Below, piece after piece: positions 15,701 through 27,403 of a stretch of DNA of 64,000 nucleotides. A model generated the notes under the pieces. The model worked only from the letters and a program-made list of their open reading frames with translations. It did not search any database and was not told the origin of the DNA. The position numbers and the translations under genes were made by a program. The DNA comes from Rotaria sp. Silwood1. Lineage: Eukaryota > Rotifera > Eurotatoria > Philodinida > Philodinidae. The number at the start of each line of letters is the position of its first letter. Within the stretch, counting starts at the first letter, position 1. The DNA lies in assembly GCA_905250075.1 (NCBI GenBank), contig CAJNOP010000004.1:3977237-4041236 (forward strand), read 5' to 3'.

Positions 15701-16476
15701 TTTATTTAAATACAATGACTTCTTGACAAAATGTCAATATGGGAAGATATATTAAATGTAATAAGAATCTTTTCTGAAGAGTTAATAACAAAAAAAACAA
15801 AATCCTTTTAGTATTAACTGAAACTGTTAATAATTCTTAGATTTTTTGTGATTTGTTTCGTAAATAAACATTGCAATAGAAAAAATTAAGTTTTCATTTT
15901 TTACAAAATGTCTTTTTTTTTTTTTGTTAAATTAAATGATAAAGCTATTGATGAAAGAATTCTTCGTCATTATCCTTTTCTCTTTAGTATATGTAATTCG
16001 TATGAAAATAAAAATTTCAATATCCTACCTCTCCATTTATATGAAATAAACCAGAATTTTGAAGCACTTTTTCATATATAGCTCGTGTTTGTTCACTAAA
16101 ACAAAAATTCATTCTTTTGTCAAATAGAATAATTTCTTTTACCTGGTAAGATCTACAGACGATTGCACTGATGAGATAGGTAAATTAACAGCACCTTTAC
16201 GTGTTGATGGAGAACTTCCTAAACTAGCTTAAAACAAAAAGAAACAAATTTTAATTTAAACCAATACGACAATCACTGAGTCTCACTAGGTGGTGGTTTA
16301 GTTTTTTTTGTACCCACATTTGAACTTTGATTAGAAGATACTGAGCTTCCAATAATTGGAGTCAATTTGATTCTAAGTGATTCTATTTGATTAGATAAAT
16401 TTGAAATGCTACCATGATCACTCTCTGTTGTTGTTGATGATGATGGAGGTGATGGTGGTAGTGGTGGCAGTTGCAT
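12762..16476 (-). CDS. MAP2K7: MAP kinase kinase 7 (JNK kinase, hemipterous type)
   Basis: Ten minus-strand exons: 16476-16287, 16227-16143, 16095-16029, 14888-14775, 14707-14588, 14523-14416, 14357-14306, 14240-14032, 13100-12958, 12903-12762. The product is 409 aa, against about 420 in the family, and all phases agree. Kinase landmarks are the Gly loop GSGSCG (130-135), Lys152 in LAVK, HRD (244-246) in IIHRDVKPSN, DFG (264-266), and an activation loop reading SRAKS then [45 protein letters not shown] and the C-terminal DVAGWYRDV point to MKK7 rather than MKK4. The second activation-loop phosphosite, Thr in vertebrate MKK7, is Ser here (residue 278). By family it phosphorylates JNK in cytosolic stress signalling. 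The N-terminal 110 residues are Ser/Pro-rich; I saw no clear docking site. The 1.1-kb intron 14889-16028 carries a palindromic element. Confidence 0.94.
14985..15690. mobile_element. Palindromic MITE-like element in an MKK7 intron
   Basis: The arms at about 14990-15085 and 15580-15690 are imperfect inverted copies. From each end inward both read ATTGG(A/G)AAGTTTTT, a diverged middle, then TTAGAATGCTCTT. No transposase ORF lies between them. Boundaries are approximate and no target duplication was resolved. It is probably an old non-autonomous DNA transposon. Confidence 0.55.
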
Positions 16477-17221
16477 TGCTTACATTGACTACTTCACTCA
16501 ATATGTCATGCGCGAACTTTGTGTCGAACTAAAAGTATAGGCCATCAATTGACAAGCGCTAGAAATTATAAAATTGATTAGCATAGATTGTAGCGCAATA
16601 AAAGCACCTTCTAGAGGTTACTATCCTCATTTTTATTCGTTATATTATTAACAGTTCTATAGCATATACTGAACAAGCGTTCTTCGACATTATTTCTCAA
16701 TCTACTACGTCATGTAATTTTCTTTTGTTTGCTAATACGTTTTTGTCCTTCATACATATATGGTAAGAAAAATGCACGAAATAATGACTGATATATACAT
16801 ACAAAGATTAAAAAAACATATAAAACGTCCTCTATATAAATTCTATTATAAAAATAAAAGAACGAAATTATATTATGTAAAATATTGGTTGCTTTATGTG
16901 TTTTATTACGCAGAACAAAAAATGAATATACACTCCAATCGTAAATTCTAAAAGCCAGATGCTTCTACGTGGATAATAAAAAGAAAATCAATAGATCAAT
17001 ATCTAAAAAAAATAAAATAAAACTGCGAAAAAACAAGAACCCGACAAATTGAGGATTATCTTTCAAATATGTAGATATACTGCGTCAGTTGGCATATTTG
17101 ACATTCTATTCTTGTATCTATTTGTTTTTATTCACATTATTAGAAGAATATATCATCATTCCGTTTCTTTTCTTTTTGTTTTTTTTTCATTTCGAAATTG
17201 TAGTCTTGAATTGCTTCCATT
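16477..17221. promoter_or_regulatory. Divergent intergenic region, MKK7 (-) / AMPK gamma (+)
   Basis: About 745 bp separate the two start codons, so both promoters must lie here or within a first untranslated exon. There is no clear TATA pair and no supported ORF. Confidence 0.4.
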
Positions 17222-20200
17222 ATGTCGGACAATTGTGTTGTTATTGAACCTTCAGCTTTGTCGGTAGGATAAATAAAAAAAACCACAATGATTAATGAAA
17301 ATCTATGAGTTTTTCTTTTCTTTGTTTTTTTTTGAATTTTGTAGGAGTTTCGTTCAAAACGTGTCCGTCATGATAGTTATCAACGAATTAGTAAGTTTAA
17401 TTGAATAAAAAGTATTTTAAAAATTACTGATAACAAAACAAAACAAAAAGAAAACAAACTTTCTTTTTAATAATTAGATTCTGATGAAATTTATCAATCA
17501 TTTTTTATAACGCATACATGTTATGATTGCATGCCAAAAAGTGGAAAAGTTCTTTTACTTGATGCACGTTTATCAATACGTAAAGCTTTTTTTGCACTTG
17601 TATATAATAGTGTTCGAGCAGCACTCGTTTGGCATGCACCAACATCATCCAATATTGGTTTAATTACCATAAGTGATTTTATTAATATGCTTATCGCTGC
17701 TTATGATTCGAAATGGGTAAGAAGTATTTTGTTTCTTTTTAGACGTAGAAAAAGGCATCATTATGAAATTATTTATAAGAAGTTCTTGTGTTTTACCTGT
17801 GTCACTGTGTTTAATTTTAGCTACTCATTAAGGACCAAAAAAAAACCCAGGTGAATGAGTAATATTCATTACATTTAAAAGATAGTTGATTTTCTATTGT
17901 ATAATCTATTATATACCAGATATGGATATAAGAGACTACTAATGAAAAAAAGCTTCATACAAATAAAAAACAAATGAAAAAGTTTTAATTATTTAATGAT
18001 TTTGTTTTCGTATGATGTATTTCATTGTATTGAATAAATCTTATTAAAAAAAAAAGAAAAACATTACTATTTATATTTGATCATGAAAAATCAATATGAT
18101 TATTTATCTATATTATGCATTATATATACCTGAAAGACTACACTCTCAAGACAGATAAAGAACAACTTCTTTAGTGTGCACTTCTGTATTGCATGATCTA
18201 TGCATTGCTGCTCTTTTCAGAATAACTAATCGAGCGGAATCTACTATTGACTTTTATGTCTAAGCTCATAACTTTAATCTCTTAACAGATAAATGATTTA
18301 TTCTTATTTCCATAAGTGATAAGATAATCGGGTACTTCTTCATGTCAGCAACACTCACATTCGTTGATATTTCCTGTCAATAAGACTAATTAGTATATAG
18401 AGTGTCATCAATCTGTGAAGCAACTACACAATCGATATATATATGTAATTTTCTAGAGCACAAAATGTACTAGCATCATCTTAAAAATATGAATTGTAGT
18501 CATGATACAATGGTTTTTTTTCAGTATAGCCAGTCGGATTAGGGTTTGAAATATTTCTGTTAACCGAGCCTAAAAACGTTGGACTCTACTCTACATATTT
18601 CTTGAGCAAGTTGTCTAAGAAATATGTAGAATACGCTAGTCAACGAATACAAAAAAAAAATGAAAAAAAAAAGTATCTCGTATTTTCGAGACGATTATCC
18701 TATTACAATTAGAAAATTTTATTGAAAGTATCAAAGTACGGTTCAACCGAATCTGCAAATTTCGGACCTGAACTTCTTAATTTCTCTGTAAATGATTATG
18801 ATGAAATAATATCATGCATTATTTTATAGAATAGTGTTGCTACTTTGGAAACTTCATCAATATTAGAATGGAAACAAAATTCACAGAAAAAAAGTGGAGC
18901 ATGTAATCAAAATTTAGGTTCAACTATAATTCAATTAAGTCCAGAGGATAGGTGAGTAAAATATATTCTTCATTTAAAATAAAATATATTTGTTTGTGTA
19001 TTTTTTTTTTCTGATTTTTTATTTTAGTTTATATACAGCAATTTTAACATTAATTGAACATAAAATTCATCGTATACCAGTTGTTGATCCTACTACACAT
19101 GATTTTTTATTTTTAATTACACATAAACGTATATTGAAATTTTTATATTTATACGTATGTTATTTAGTTGTGAAAAATGTTTATAAGTCCTTTTTTTAAT
19201 GATATTACATTTTTATTTGATCAGATTTATGATCTACCACAACCTCATTTTATTCATCAAACTTTAGAAGAGCTTAAACTTGGTACCTATGACAATTTAG
19301 TAGTGGTAAGTAGAAATTAAAATTTGTTTAAGAGGGGGACCTCACAAATAAACTTTTATTTTTCATCCGCTTTCAACCAAAATTTCAGAGAATGTTAGTC
19401 TTGGCTAGAATAGATTATGGTTGAAACATCTCCCCAAATTTTCAAGGTACTCACGAGTTATAGTCAATGCATTGGTCAAAAACACCCTTTACGCGGGGAA
19501 GATTTTCAAAATGAGGATATGAGCTAAGCATGTCGGAGTGGTTTTTAAATTGTAGAGTACATTTAGTGCTAGATCCTAATAAAACCCGATTTCTTAATTT
19601 CCCTTTGTTTGATATTTAAAAAAACCTTTCCGAAAAATTCTCAAATTCGTGGCGAAAAAATCGTTAATTACAATCAAAGATTTAAGTTTTTTATTTAAAC
19701 AAAGGAGAAATTCAAAAATCGAGCTCTATTAGGATCTAGCCTCAAGTGTCTGCTGTATAACAAAAAAATGTTATCACTTTTATATTGATTCATTATTGAG
19801 AAAGGTTTCCCCGTGTAAACAGTATACTCGAAAAAAACAGATTTTGCGAAAAACGAAAAATAAGTTTTTAAAAACCTTATTTTTTCAATATGAAGGTTCA
19901 GAAAAACCTATGTAATATCCTTAAGTCTTATCATACAATCAATCAATTTTATTGCATTCGAGAGTAGACACATTGTTCTATCTAACGAGCTGTAAATTAC
20001 AAAATCAATCAATTTGACCAAAATTGATTTTTCTGAGGGGGGGGGGGCTCCCTCTTAATAGACCAAAACTCAAAATAAGTTGTTAATGACTGATTATTAA
20101 CATAGTGAATAAAAGATGCACTTTTATAATGTTTTTATTGAGAGTAATATCTTTTATGGTTGTTTGAGACTTGCATCAAATATCATATTCTTACGACTTA

Positions 20201-22957
20201 TGGGTTGCAAAAGTTCATACAAAAATTATTGAGTAACGATCATTTGAATATTTACTGTTACAATTTTGATCGTACAATATATCTTTCCTTTTTTGTAAAC
20301 AACAGAACTGTCGAACACATAAACATGCGAGATAGACAAAGTATTAATGAATTAAACAAAATAATGAATCTCCAAAAGAGAGGAGATTAGAGCTCATGGG
20401 AATTGTGCAAGATGTCTAGCGTATATTGACAATGCTAAAAAACCATATCGCATTTTTTGCTAGTATCTGTATTACTAAGCACTAAATCGAAAACGATTTT
20501 CCCCACTTGTCATTAATACACACTCTAAAACAAATACCAAAAGCGTTTGCATCACGCTCTTGCAAATTCTTCAAGATTTTTGAACATGTTCCAGTTTGAA
20601 ATGCTTTAGGGATTTCTAAAACATTAGATATTCATTTTCAACTTGATTGAATTCCTAAAGAATTTCTAAGATTATCTCGGAAACCTTTCCGGCGTAAAAA
20701 TATTCAGAAACCTTCCTGTATGAATTTTTAACAACATAGATGTTTTGTTTTTAGAGTAATATCTAAATGAATGAATTACATTTCATTTAGACGAAATGAA
20801 AAAAAAGAAAATTATGAATTTTATTTACATAGAAATAAATTATTGAAAGTAATCATTACTTAATTTTTTCTGAATTATCATTCAAATATATGTATTAGGT
20901 GTTAATTAACTACAAAGTGAAAAAATCTTTACATGAACAATCTTTGTAGTAGTTTTGATTTTTTTTTTTTTATCAATTGTATAAAAAAAATATACGAATC
21001 TTCTTCAAATCAGAATGATTTAGAAAAAAAAATCAAAATCCATTGCGATATATGAACATGAATACAATTTCCATATTAATAGCATTTATAATTTGATTAA
21101 TTTATTCGTATACGATTTCATTCAAATGTCTAATGTCCCAATTGCCATTTATTAAACTTTGATTCAAAATGCTGAATGTTTAGTCAAGTGAATTGAACTT
21201 TGAATTTTGTTAATAAATTCATATTTGAAGATTTTTATTAAATTATCAATCTTGTATAGGAGTTTTTAAAGTTTTTCTCTATCAATTAATCATTCGAACA
21301 TATGACTTGTCATATAGTTATGTCTGAAGTTAAAGGATCGATTTTTTTTTGTAGGCAAAATAAAAGAGAATTTTCCGTAAATTCTGCAGTTAATCGAGTC
21401 CTAACTGGTATGAAGATCTGCATAGTCACTCTTTTTTAATTTGAATTTTGAAATTTTTTTCTCGTAGATTAATGACAGTTGACTTGTTTGACGATATTAT
21501 GTTATTTAAGATCGTGTGAAGATTATGCAAATACATCTAATGACGAATATGAAAATATTGATTAATGCTCATTTTTTATTTCCTATTTCTTGTTAGTTGG
21601 CTATTGGATTGACAATGTTCATGCGCTGTACGTTATAATTATCAAAAATATATGCTATATAGAAAAAGAATGAAATGAAGTCTTTGAAGCTTCTATTATT
21701 TACATCAATGCAAACTTCGATAGTGTTCTCAATTGACGATATCGCAAATCATATTCATAGTGTTTAGAGTTCTTGAACTCTATTTGAAAATATTGCCTTG
21801 AATTCTATTATCTCTTGTGCGAGTATAAGAATACTAAGACCGAAGAAAAATGGGGCAGTTATCATAAGTAAAAAAATAAATAAATAGAATCAGTATATGT
21901 CTAGGAAATCGAAGATTTTCTTTAGCTGACATTTTTTCCAAAACATACTTATTTGATTCAAATCAAAATGTCATCTATAATTAATTGATTGAAAAAATAA
22001 TATGTATTTTAATTAATTACATTTTGTTTTATTATTATTATTATTATTATTTTTATTATAAATATTCATATTTTCTGTCAAGGTCAAATAATAATCAATC
22101 TTCATTTTCTTTTTTTTTTATTGAGATTGATCTAAAAACAAAATTAATTGAAGTTCTTCGTATCTTTCAAAGAATACGTATATCAGCATTACCAGTTGTT
22201 GATAGTGAAAAACGTCTACGTGATGTTTATTCTAAATTTGATATTATGGTAAAAAAATTTTGTTATAAATATTAATTTTGTTTTCTATTAATTATTTTTA
22301 TACATAATTATTAGCATTTAGCAGCAACACGTACATATGCCAATCTTGATGTTCCATTATGTGATATACTTGATTCAATTCATGATCATAATACATATCA
22401 ACTAGCAACATGTAAAATGACCGATCAATTATTCGAACTTATGGATAAATTTGTCTCTCGAGAGGTAAATTATAGATTAACTATGCACGTTGACTAGCAG
22501 CTAAGACATACGAAAAAAAAAAAGAAACATAAGTCATTCATTCTATTAAGTATTTTGTTTCTATTGTGTTTATTATATGAACGACAGCATCAAACAAAAA
22601 CAAAAAAATAACAGCTTCTTCATCTACTTGCATTTCTTTTTCTATCGTTTCCAATCTATAAAAATATTCATTTTATTTTTTCATACAAATGATTATAATA
22701 TGCAATATTTATGTAGGTGCATCGTCTGATTATAGTAGACGATAGTCAAAATATTATTGGCATTCTTTCTATGTCTGATTTGATGAAATTTTTTGTAACA
22801 ACATTTCAAAGTAGGCTCATTGGATTTGATGTTCTTTTTTTTCTGTTTTAAATAAAATAGTTTTTTAATATATGTAGGATGTAGTCGTATGAGTTCAAAT
22901 GCATCAACCGGTAATTCTAATGGATCTGTCTTCGAAAGTGTACCAATGGATGCTTAA
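17222..22957 (+). CDS. PRKAG: AMP-activated protein kinase gamma subunit, four CBS motifs
   Basis: Ten exons: 17222-17263, 17345-17390, 17478-17716, 18830-18951, 19028-19154, 19225-19305, 22126-22248, 22315-22464, 22717-22810, 22878-22957. The product is 367 aa (short gamma subunits are about 330). Diagnostic blocks are SVRAALVW, TISDFINML, HKIHRIPVVD, ITHKRILKFL, ELKLGTYDN, RIRISALPVVD, YSKFDI, and VHRLIIVDD across the exon 8/9 junction. The nucleotide-contacting Arg/His positions of the family appear kept: Arg76, His164-Arg165, Arg237 and His312-Arg313, plus Asp331 in the last CBS motif. By family it senses AMP/ADP/ATP and controls the AMPK alpha subunit. Exon 4 adds a Ser/Asn-rich insert between CBS1 and CBS2. 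The seventh exon joins to the sixth with exactly the expected spacing, across a 2.8-kb intron that contains a TTAA-flanked palindromic element. The gene symbol is family-level only. Confidence 0.95.
19332..20054. mobile_element. TTAA-flanked palindromic element (piggyBac-type MITE candidate)
   Basis: The element is bounded by TTAA at 19328-19331 and TTAA at 20055-20058. The ends are inverted: GAGGGGGACCTCA on the left against GAGGGAG-(C)n-TCA on the right. Inside, arms reading GCTAGATCCTAATA then GATTT.TTAATTT (about 19560-19610 and 19690-19745) pair closely, as do CGCGGGGAA and CACGGGGAA. There is no ORF. A G10-13 run sits near the right end. TTAA duplication is characteristic of piggyBac transposition, so this is probably a non-autonomous derivative. 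Confidence 0.65.
22027..22056 (+). repeat. ATT trinucleotide repeat
   Basis: An uninterrupted (ATT)n tract in the AMPK gamma intron, about 70 bp before exon 7. Confidence 0.7.
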
Positions 22958-22986
22958 GCATTTTTTCGTATATACATATATATATT

Positions 22987-22992
22987 AATAAA
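22987..22992 (+). promoter_or_regulatory. Putative polyadenylation signal of AMPK gamma
   Basis: AATAAA 30 bp after the TAA stop. Confidence 0.5.
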
Positions 22993-23888
22993 TTCTTGTA
23001 ATAATTATGTATTTTCTTTTTCTTACCTCTTTTTTTCTCACAACAAGAACCGTTTCTTTTCTTTTACTTATTCATTACACTATTTTGTCTGTTAAAGTTT
23101 TGTTAAACATTTTTTGATTCTCTATGGTTTGTTTTCTTCATTAACTTTAGAACAGGTGAATAATAATGATGATGATAATAATAATTATCACTTTCTTTTC
23201 AAGCTTTTCATTGGTATTCATTTTCGATGATGATAGACATATTTTCTGTCTTAATGTCTCATCAAGTAAAAACAAAAATTAAAAAAACAAAATATCTACG
23301 AGCAAAGGACAATATATTGTTCGCACAAGCAAAACTGTCTTATTCATATTTTCTCTACGAATCCTTCACTGTTACATTTAGCCAATATCAACATCCTTCT
23401 TTTTTCTCTCTTTTTTTTTCTTTCTCTTTTTCATTTTTCTATTATAATCATATTTCTTTTTCTCCATTTTTCTGCGTATACATACGGTGAAAAACCAAAA
23501 AAGAAGACAGAAAGAAAAGAAAAAAGAGAAACTATATAACTTATATCTATCTACTATCGATCGTATTCGTTTATAAAGATTGTGACTGGTTGGCAGTTTA
23601 AACTACTGTGTGACAGTGTTGTGAGTCGATTTTTTTTACCTTTCTTTTTTTTTCTATGATGTCATTGGCAAAAAAACACTCTTTCTTAATCATTACATAA
23701 AGAATCAATGAAACAGATTAGAACAACACTGATATATATATATATATTTTTTTTTGGATCCTATCCTTTGATTGTTCTATTGTAGAAAGTGTGTTAGTGG
23801 AAATACGACGACTTTTCGTTCCACTAGTAGCATAGCATTGTTGATATTAAGAAAAACAAAAAGAAAGATACAATACTATAAGACAACA
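22993..23888. other. Intergenic region, AMPK gamma to Rab27
   Basis: Pyrimidine-rich, low-complexity sequence with a (TA)n tract near 23730-23746. It probably contains the Rab27 promoter and 5' UTR. No ORF is supported. Confidence 0.4.
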
Positions 23889-25195
23889 ATGGGAGATTCT
23901 ATGATAAATCCATCCATTGAATATGATTATTTGATCAAATTCCTTGCATTAGGTGATTCTGGCGTTGGTATGTTATATTGATAGAATCTTTTCTTGTTAA
24001 TAATTTATTTTCATACAGGAAAAACAACATTTCTTTATCAATATACTGATGGTCAATTCAATCCAAAATTTATTTCAACAGTTGGTATTGATTTTCGGGA
24101 GAAACGTGTTGTTTATCGACCAAAAACACCACCAAACGCAAAACCATATCGAATTCATTTACAATTATGGGATACGGTAAATAAATAAAGAAAAAAAAAT
24201 TTCTTTGTAATTATTTCTATTGTTTTATAGGCAGGACAAGAACGGTAATTCTATGAAATTTATATTTTTAAACATATTTAAATAAATTATTTTCAGTTTT
24301 CGAAGTTTAACAACAGCATTTTTTCGTGATGCAATGGGTTTTATATTAATGTTTGATTTAACATCTGAACAATCATTTTTAAATGTACGAAATTGGCTTG
24401 CTCAATTACAATGCCATGCTTATTGTGAGGATCCTGATGTGATATTAGTTGGAAATAAAGCTGATCGTGAAGATGCTCGTGTTGTATCTCCAACACGTGC
24501 ACAAGAATTGGCCGATAAATATTCTTTACCATATATTGAAACAAGTGCTTTTACAGCACAAAATGTTAAAGAAACTATTGAAACGTTATTAGACAAAGTT
24601 ATGATAAGAATGGAAAAAACAATAGGTATGTTTATTAAATATTTTATTTTATAAAAATTAAATTTTAATTAAATGAATTATAAATTATAAGTGCTTTCTA
24701 TTGTTTTATTCAAAAAAAAGAAAGTTTTAAAGAAATCTTATTCGATATACATCATTGTTTTCTGATTATACTCTACAAAAAGACAAATTATTTAGTATAG
24801 TTCAATCATTTTCTAGCTCAGACTCATTTCTTGTCATTAAAATCCAAACAGAGTAAGTATAGGGGTGATCAAAATTTTCCTTGTTGAAATATCTATCTAT
24901 GTGTATCTATATATATATGAGCATGTAAATAATTGCTTCTTTTCTTTTCTTTTTATTGAAATGAATTTCATTTCGAATCGATGCATGCTACAGCTTGTAA
25001 GGTTGAACAATATCATATGTTGATTGAATAATTATGTTTATGAGAAGCATATAAAATAGATTAGGAGATATTTACATATGATAAGATTTTGAATAAATAT
25101 TTTATTTTGCACTTTTCTATATAGATAAATCAATATTTCCTGTTCGACAACCACCAACACCACAAGATAAAGACAAAAAAAATTGTGCCTGTTAA
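23889..25195 (+). CDS. RAB27: Rab27 small GTPase
   Basis: Five exons: 23889-23967, 24019-24176, 24231-24244, 24297-24625, 25125-25195; 651 nt, 216 aa, against about 220 in the family. G motifs: GDSGVGKT (22-29), [10 protein letters not shown] (switch I), WDTAGQER (77-84, split over three exons), NKAD, and ETSAF. Rab27-specific blocks are the extended loop after [23 protein letters not shown], and [10 protein letters not shown] followed by HAYCEDPD. The protein ends Cys-Ala-Cys, a dual geranylgeranylation site. By family it docks secretory and lysosome-related vesicles to the plasma membrane through Slp/Slac2-type effectors. Exon 3 is only 14 bp but carries part of the switch II motif, which supports it. 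The tandem duplication described below begins just past this gene. Confidence 0.96.
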
Positions 25196-25377
25196 AATCG
25201 TTATTATAGTTCAATGTTGTTATTGTTTTTTTTTACTCTTGTTTTCGTCTTAGTCTGCCTTTGATAGTGAAAATGTCTTTAATAATGAAGACATACGAAT
25301 CTCTTCTTTTGTTTTTTTGATAATATTCTTCATATGTTCATCATTTTGTACAGATTTACAGCTTAAATATTAATCAA

Positions 25378-25383
25378 AATAAA
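25378..25383 (+). promoter_or_regulatory. Possible polyadenylation signal of Rab27
   Basis: AATAAA about 180 bp after the stop. It lies inside the duplicated unit, and unit B has the same hexamer in a matching context near 40660. Confidence 0.35.
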
Positions 25384-26297
25384 TCTTTGTGTTTTATTTG
25401 TACGCTCATTTTATCTACTTTTATTTTTATTTTCTTTTTTTGTTGCTGCCTTTTATCTTGACAACAAATACTTATGTCCATCAGTTTCTTTTCTTTGATC
25501 ATTTTATCTGTAATAAAAGTAGGATTTATTACCTAATATGTATTTTTTCTAAAAGACGAATAATTTTATTTTAGTTTGTTTTTTTTTATTTGAAAATTTA
25601 CTATATTATGGAATTAAAAATAATTAAATAAATATAAATAATAAGAAATATTTCAAAACAATCTACAGTCTATTATTTGAAGTTATAGATATAAAGAATA
25701 GGGTACTTTTTGGCGGTACCTTGAGTATGTACATAAAGATTTGATTAATCTCTTTGAAGTAAAATAGACTAAAATGATTATTTTTATTGAAACTAAGTCT
25801 TTAATAAAATGCAAATGTTGATATTTAATTTATTTGACATCATCTTCAAGAAGTTGATCGATTCCAGTAAATTTATACGTATTTGTTATTTTTTTCGAAT
25901 ATACAATAGCTTAGTATTTCATGAGGTTTTTTGTTATTATACAAAGTACTCTTAAAAGTTTATACTTGATAGTATGGCTTTGCATAGGATGAAATGGGAT
26001 ATGTTTCGAAGTTTTTGTATCCCATATGACATAAGAGAAGCCTAAAAACGTGAAATTTCATGATATATTGATCCATTTAACTAATTATACAAAATATTAT
26101 ATTACTTAGAGAAATCCAAAAGTAGTGGCGGAAATACTGTATTTCTGTAAGGCAAGCTTAAGAAAATTTTTTCTTAATATTTATTGACAGTAAAAAGGTT
26201 CTTTTCAACCAATATTATCATAATAGAATTGCAATAGGAGTTGTTGGTTATTATACGTGACAATAATATTAGATATTATTGTTTTCAATGTGTTTTC

Positions 26298-27403
26298 TCC
26301 TATTGTTTTTTCCATTTCTGGGTGTGGGGATTGTTATTCTCTTTTCTTATACTTATACCCACCTAACACCCAGAAGACATTTTATCACTTATTACTAAGC
26401 TCTGAATCAATTCATTGCGCTTAACTATAACAATAGACAGAATTGAGTCTTTCGTTTATTTATTCATTCATTATTATCCGTTTTACTGTGCTCGAATGGC
26501 TACAATGCATAAACATTTGTAGAAAACAACAAAAAAAGTTTATTTTCGCTAATTCCATTGAATTAGACAAGATTGTCATCTACATGACAAAAATAGCGAT
26601 ATCTTGCCTTACAAAAAAATATTTATCTAAGTGACTGTTTATCTCGTAGGATAGATGAAATGTAAGTCTTTTACTCAATGTGCTATAGGATTGGACAGAA
26701 TGAGACTGTCTCATCCCATGTGAAGTCTAGTTTTCTGGTCATAGAGGCTTTTCATGTGAGAATGCTGCACACGATAACAAATGCCCGTGGATAGAACTCG
26801 CATATTCTCAAGGCAGCCATTATCAAAGACAAACCTACAAAATAATTTATCTATACTGTTGTTGATAGTAGTTTTCCTAATAATGTGCCTGTTGTCATAT
26901 CATATGAACATAAGTGTCAGCTCGTATCGTGTTTATGTTAAATATATTACAGACGAAATAAAACTGAATATTATGGTGAGCATTGTATTTTAGTAGACTT
27001 AATCATAGAAGAAAATGAGAAGAGGTTATACGTTAATATTGTAGAGCATCAGTTAACAACCATTGTTAAAATCTGATAAGTTACAGTAAATCATCTCAAA
27101 ATTTATACTACATTAAAAGTTTTGCATATAAAAAGTTGTACATTCTTTTATTCTATTTATATGACGATAAAATTATCTTAGTGTAAAAAAATGAAGAAAA
27201 TAAAATGACAATGTCTTGTACACACTAAAAGGCACAGGAGGTCAAACATTGCATGGTAGTAGATGTATGTCACAGTGAATCACAATGAACGGAAAAGTTT
27301 TAATCAAATTTGTTTGTCATGAAAAACCAATGTCTCTACAAATGTTCTCTTATGTTGATAAAAATCAATATAAATAGAACGACAAAATTTCCTCATATTT
27401 ATA
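26298..27403. other. Unit-A-specific segment of unknown origin
   Basis: Alignment to unit B breaks at about 26298 and resumes after the foldback element at about 28951. The part before the foldback element (1.1 kb) has no gene, no clear terminal repeats and no recognised family. It is either an insertion in A or a deletion in B. A hairpin stem, TTCTGGGTGT / ACACCCAGAA, lies at about 26318-26375. Confidence 0.45.

Noticed and set aside
24341..24544. Minus-strand ORF opposite Rab27 exon 4
   Set aside because: Shadow of the well-supported Rab27 coding exon.
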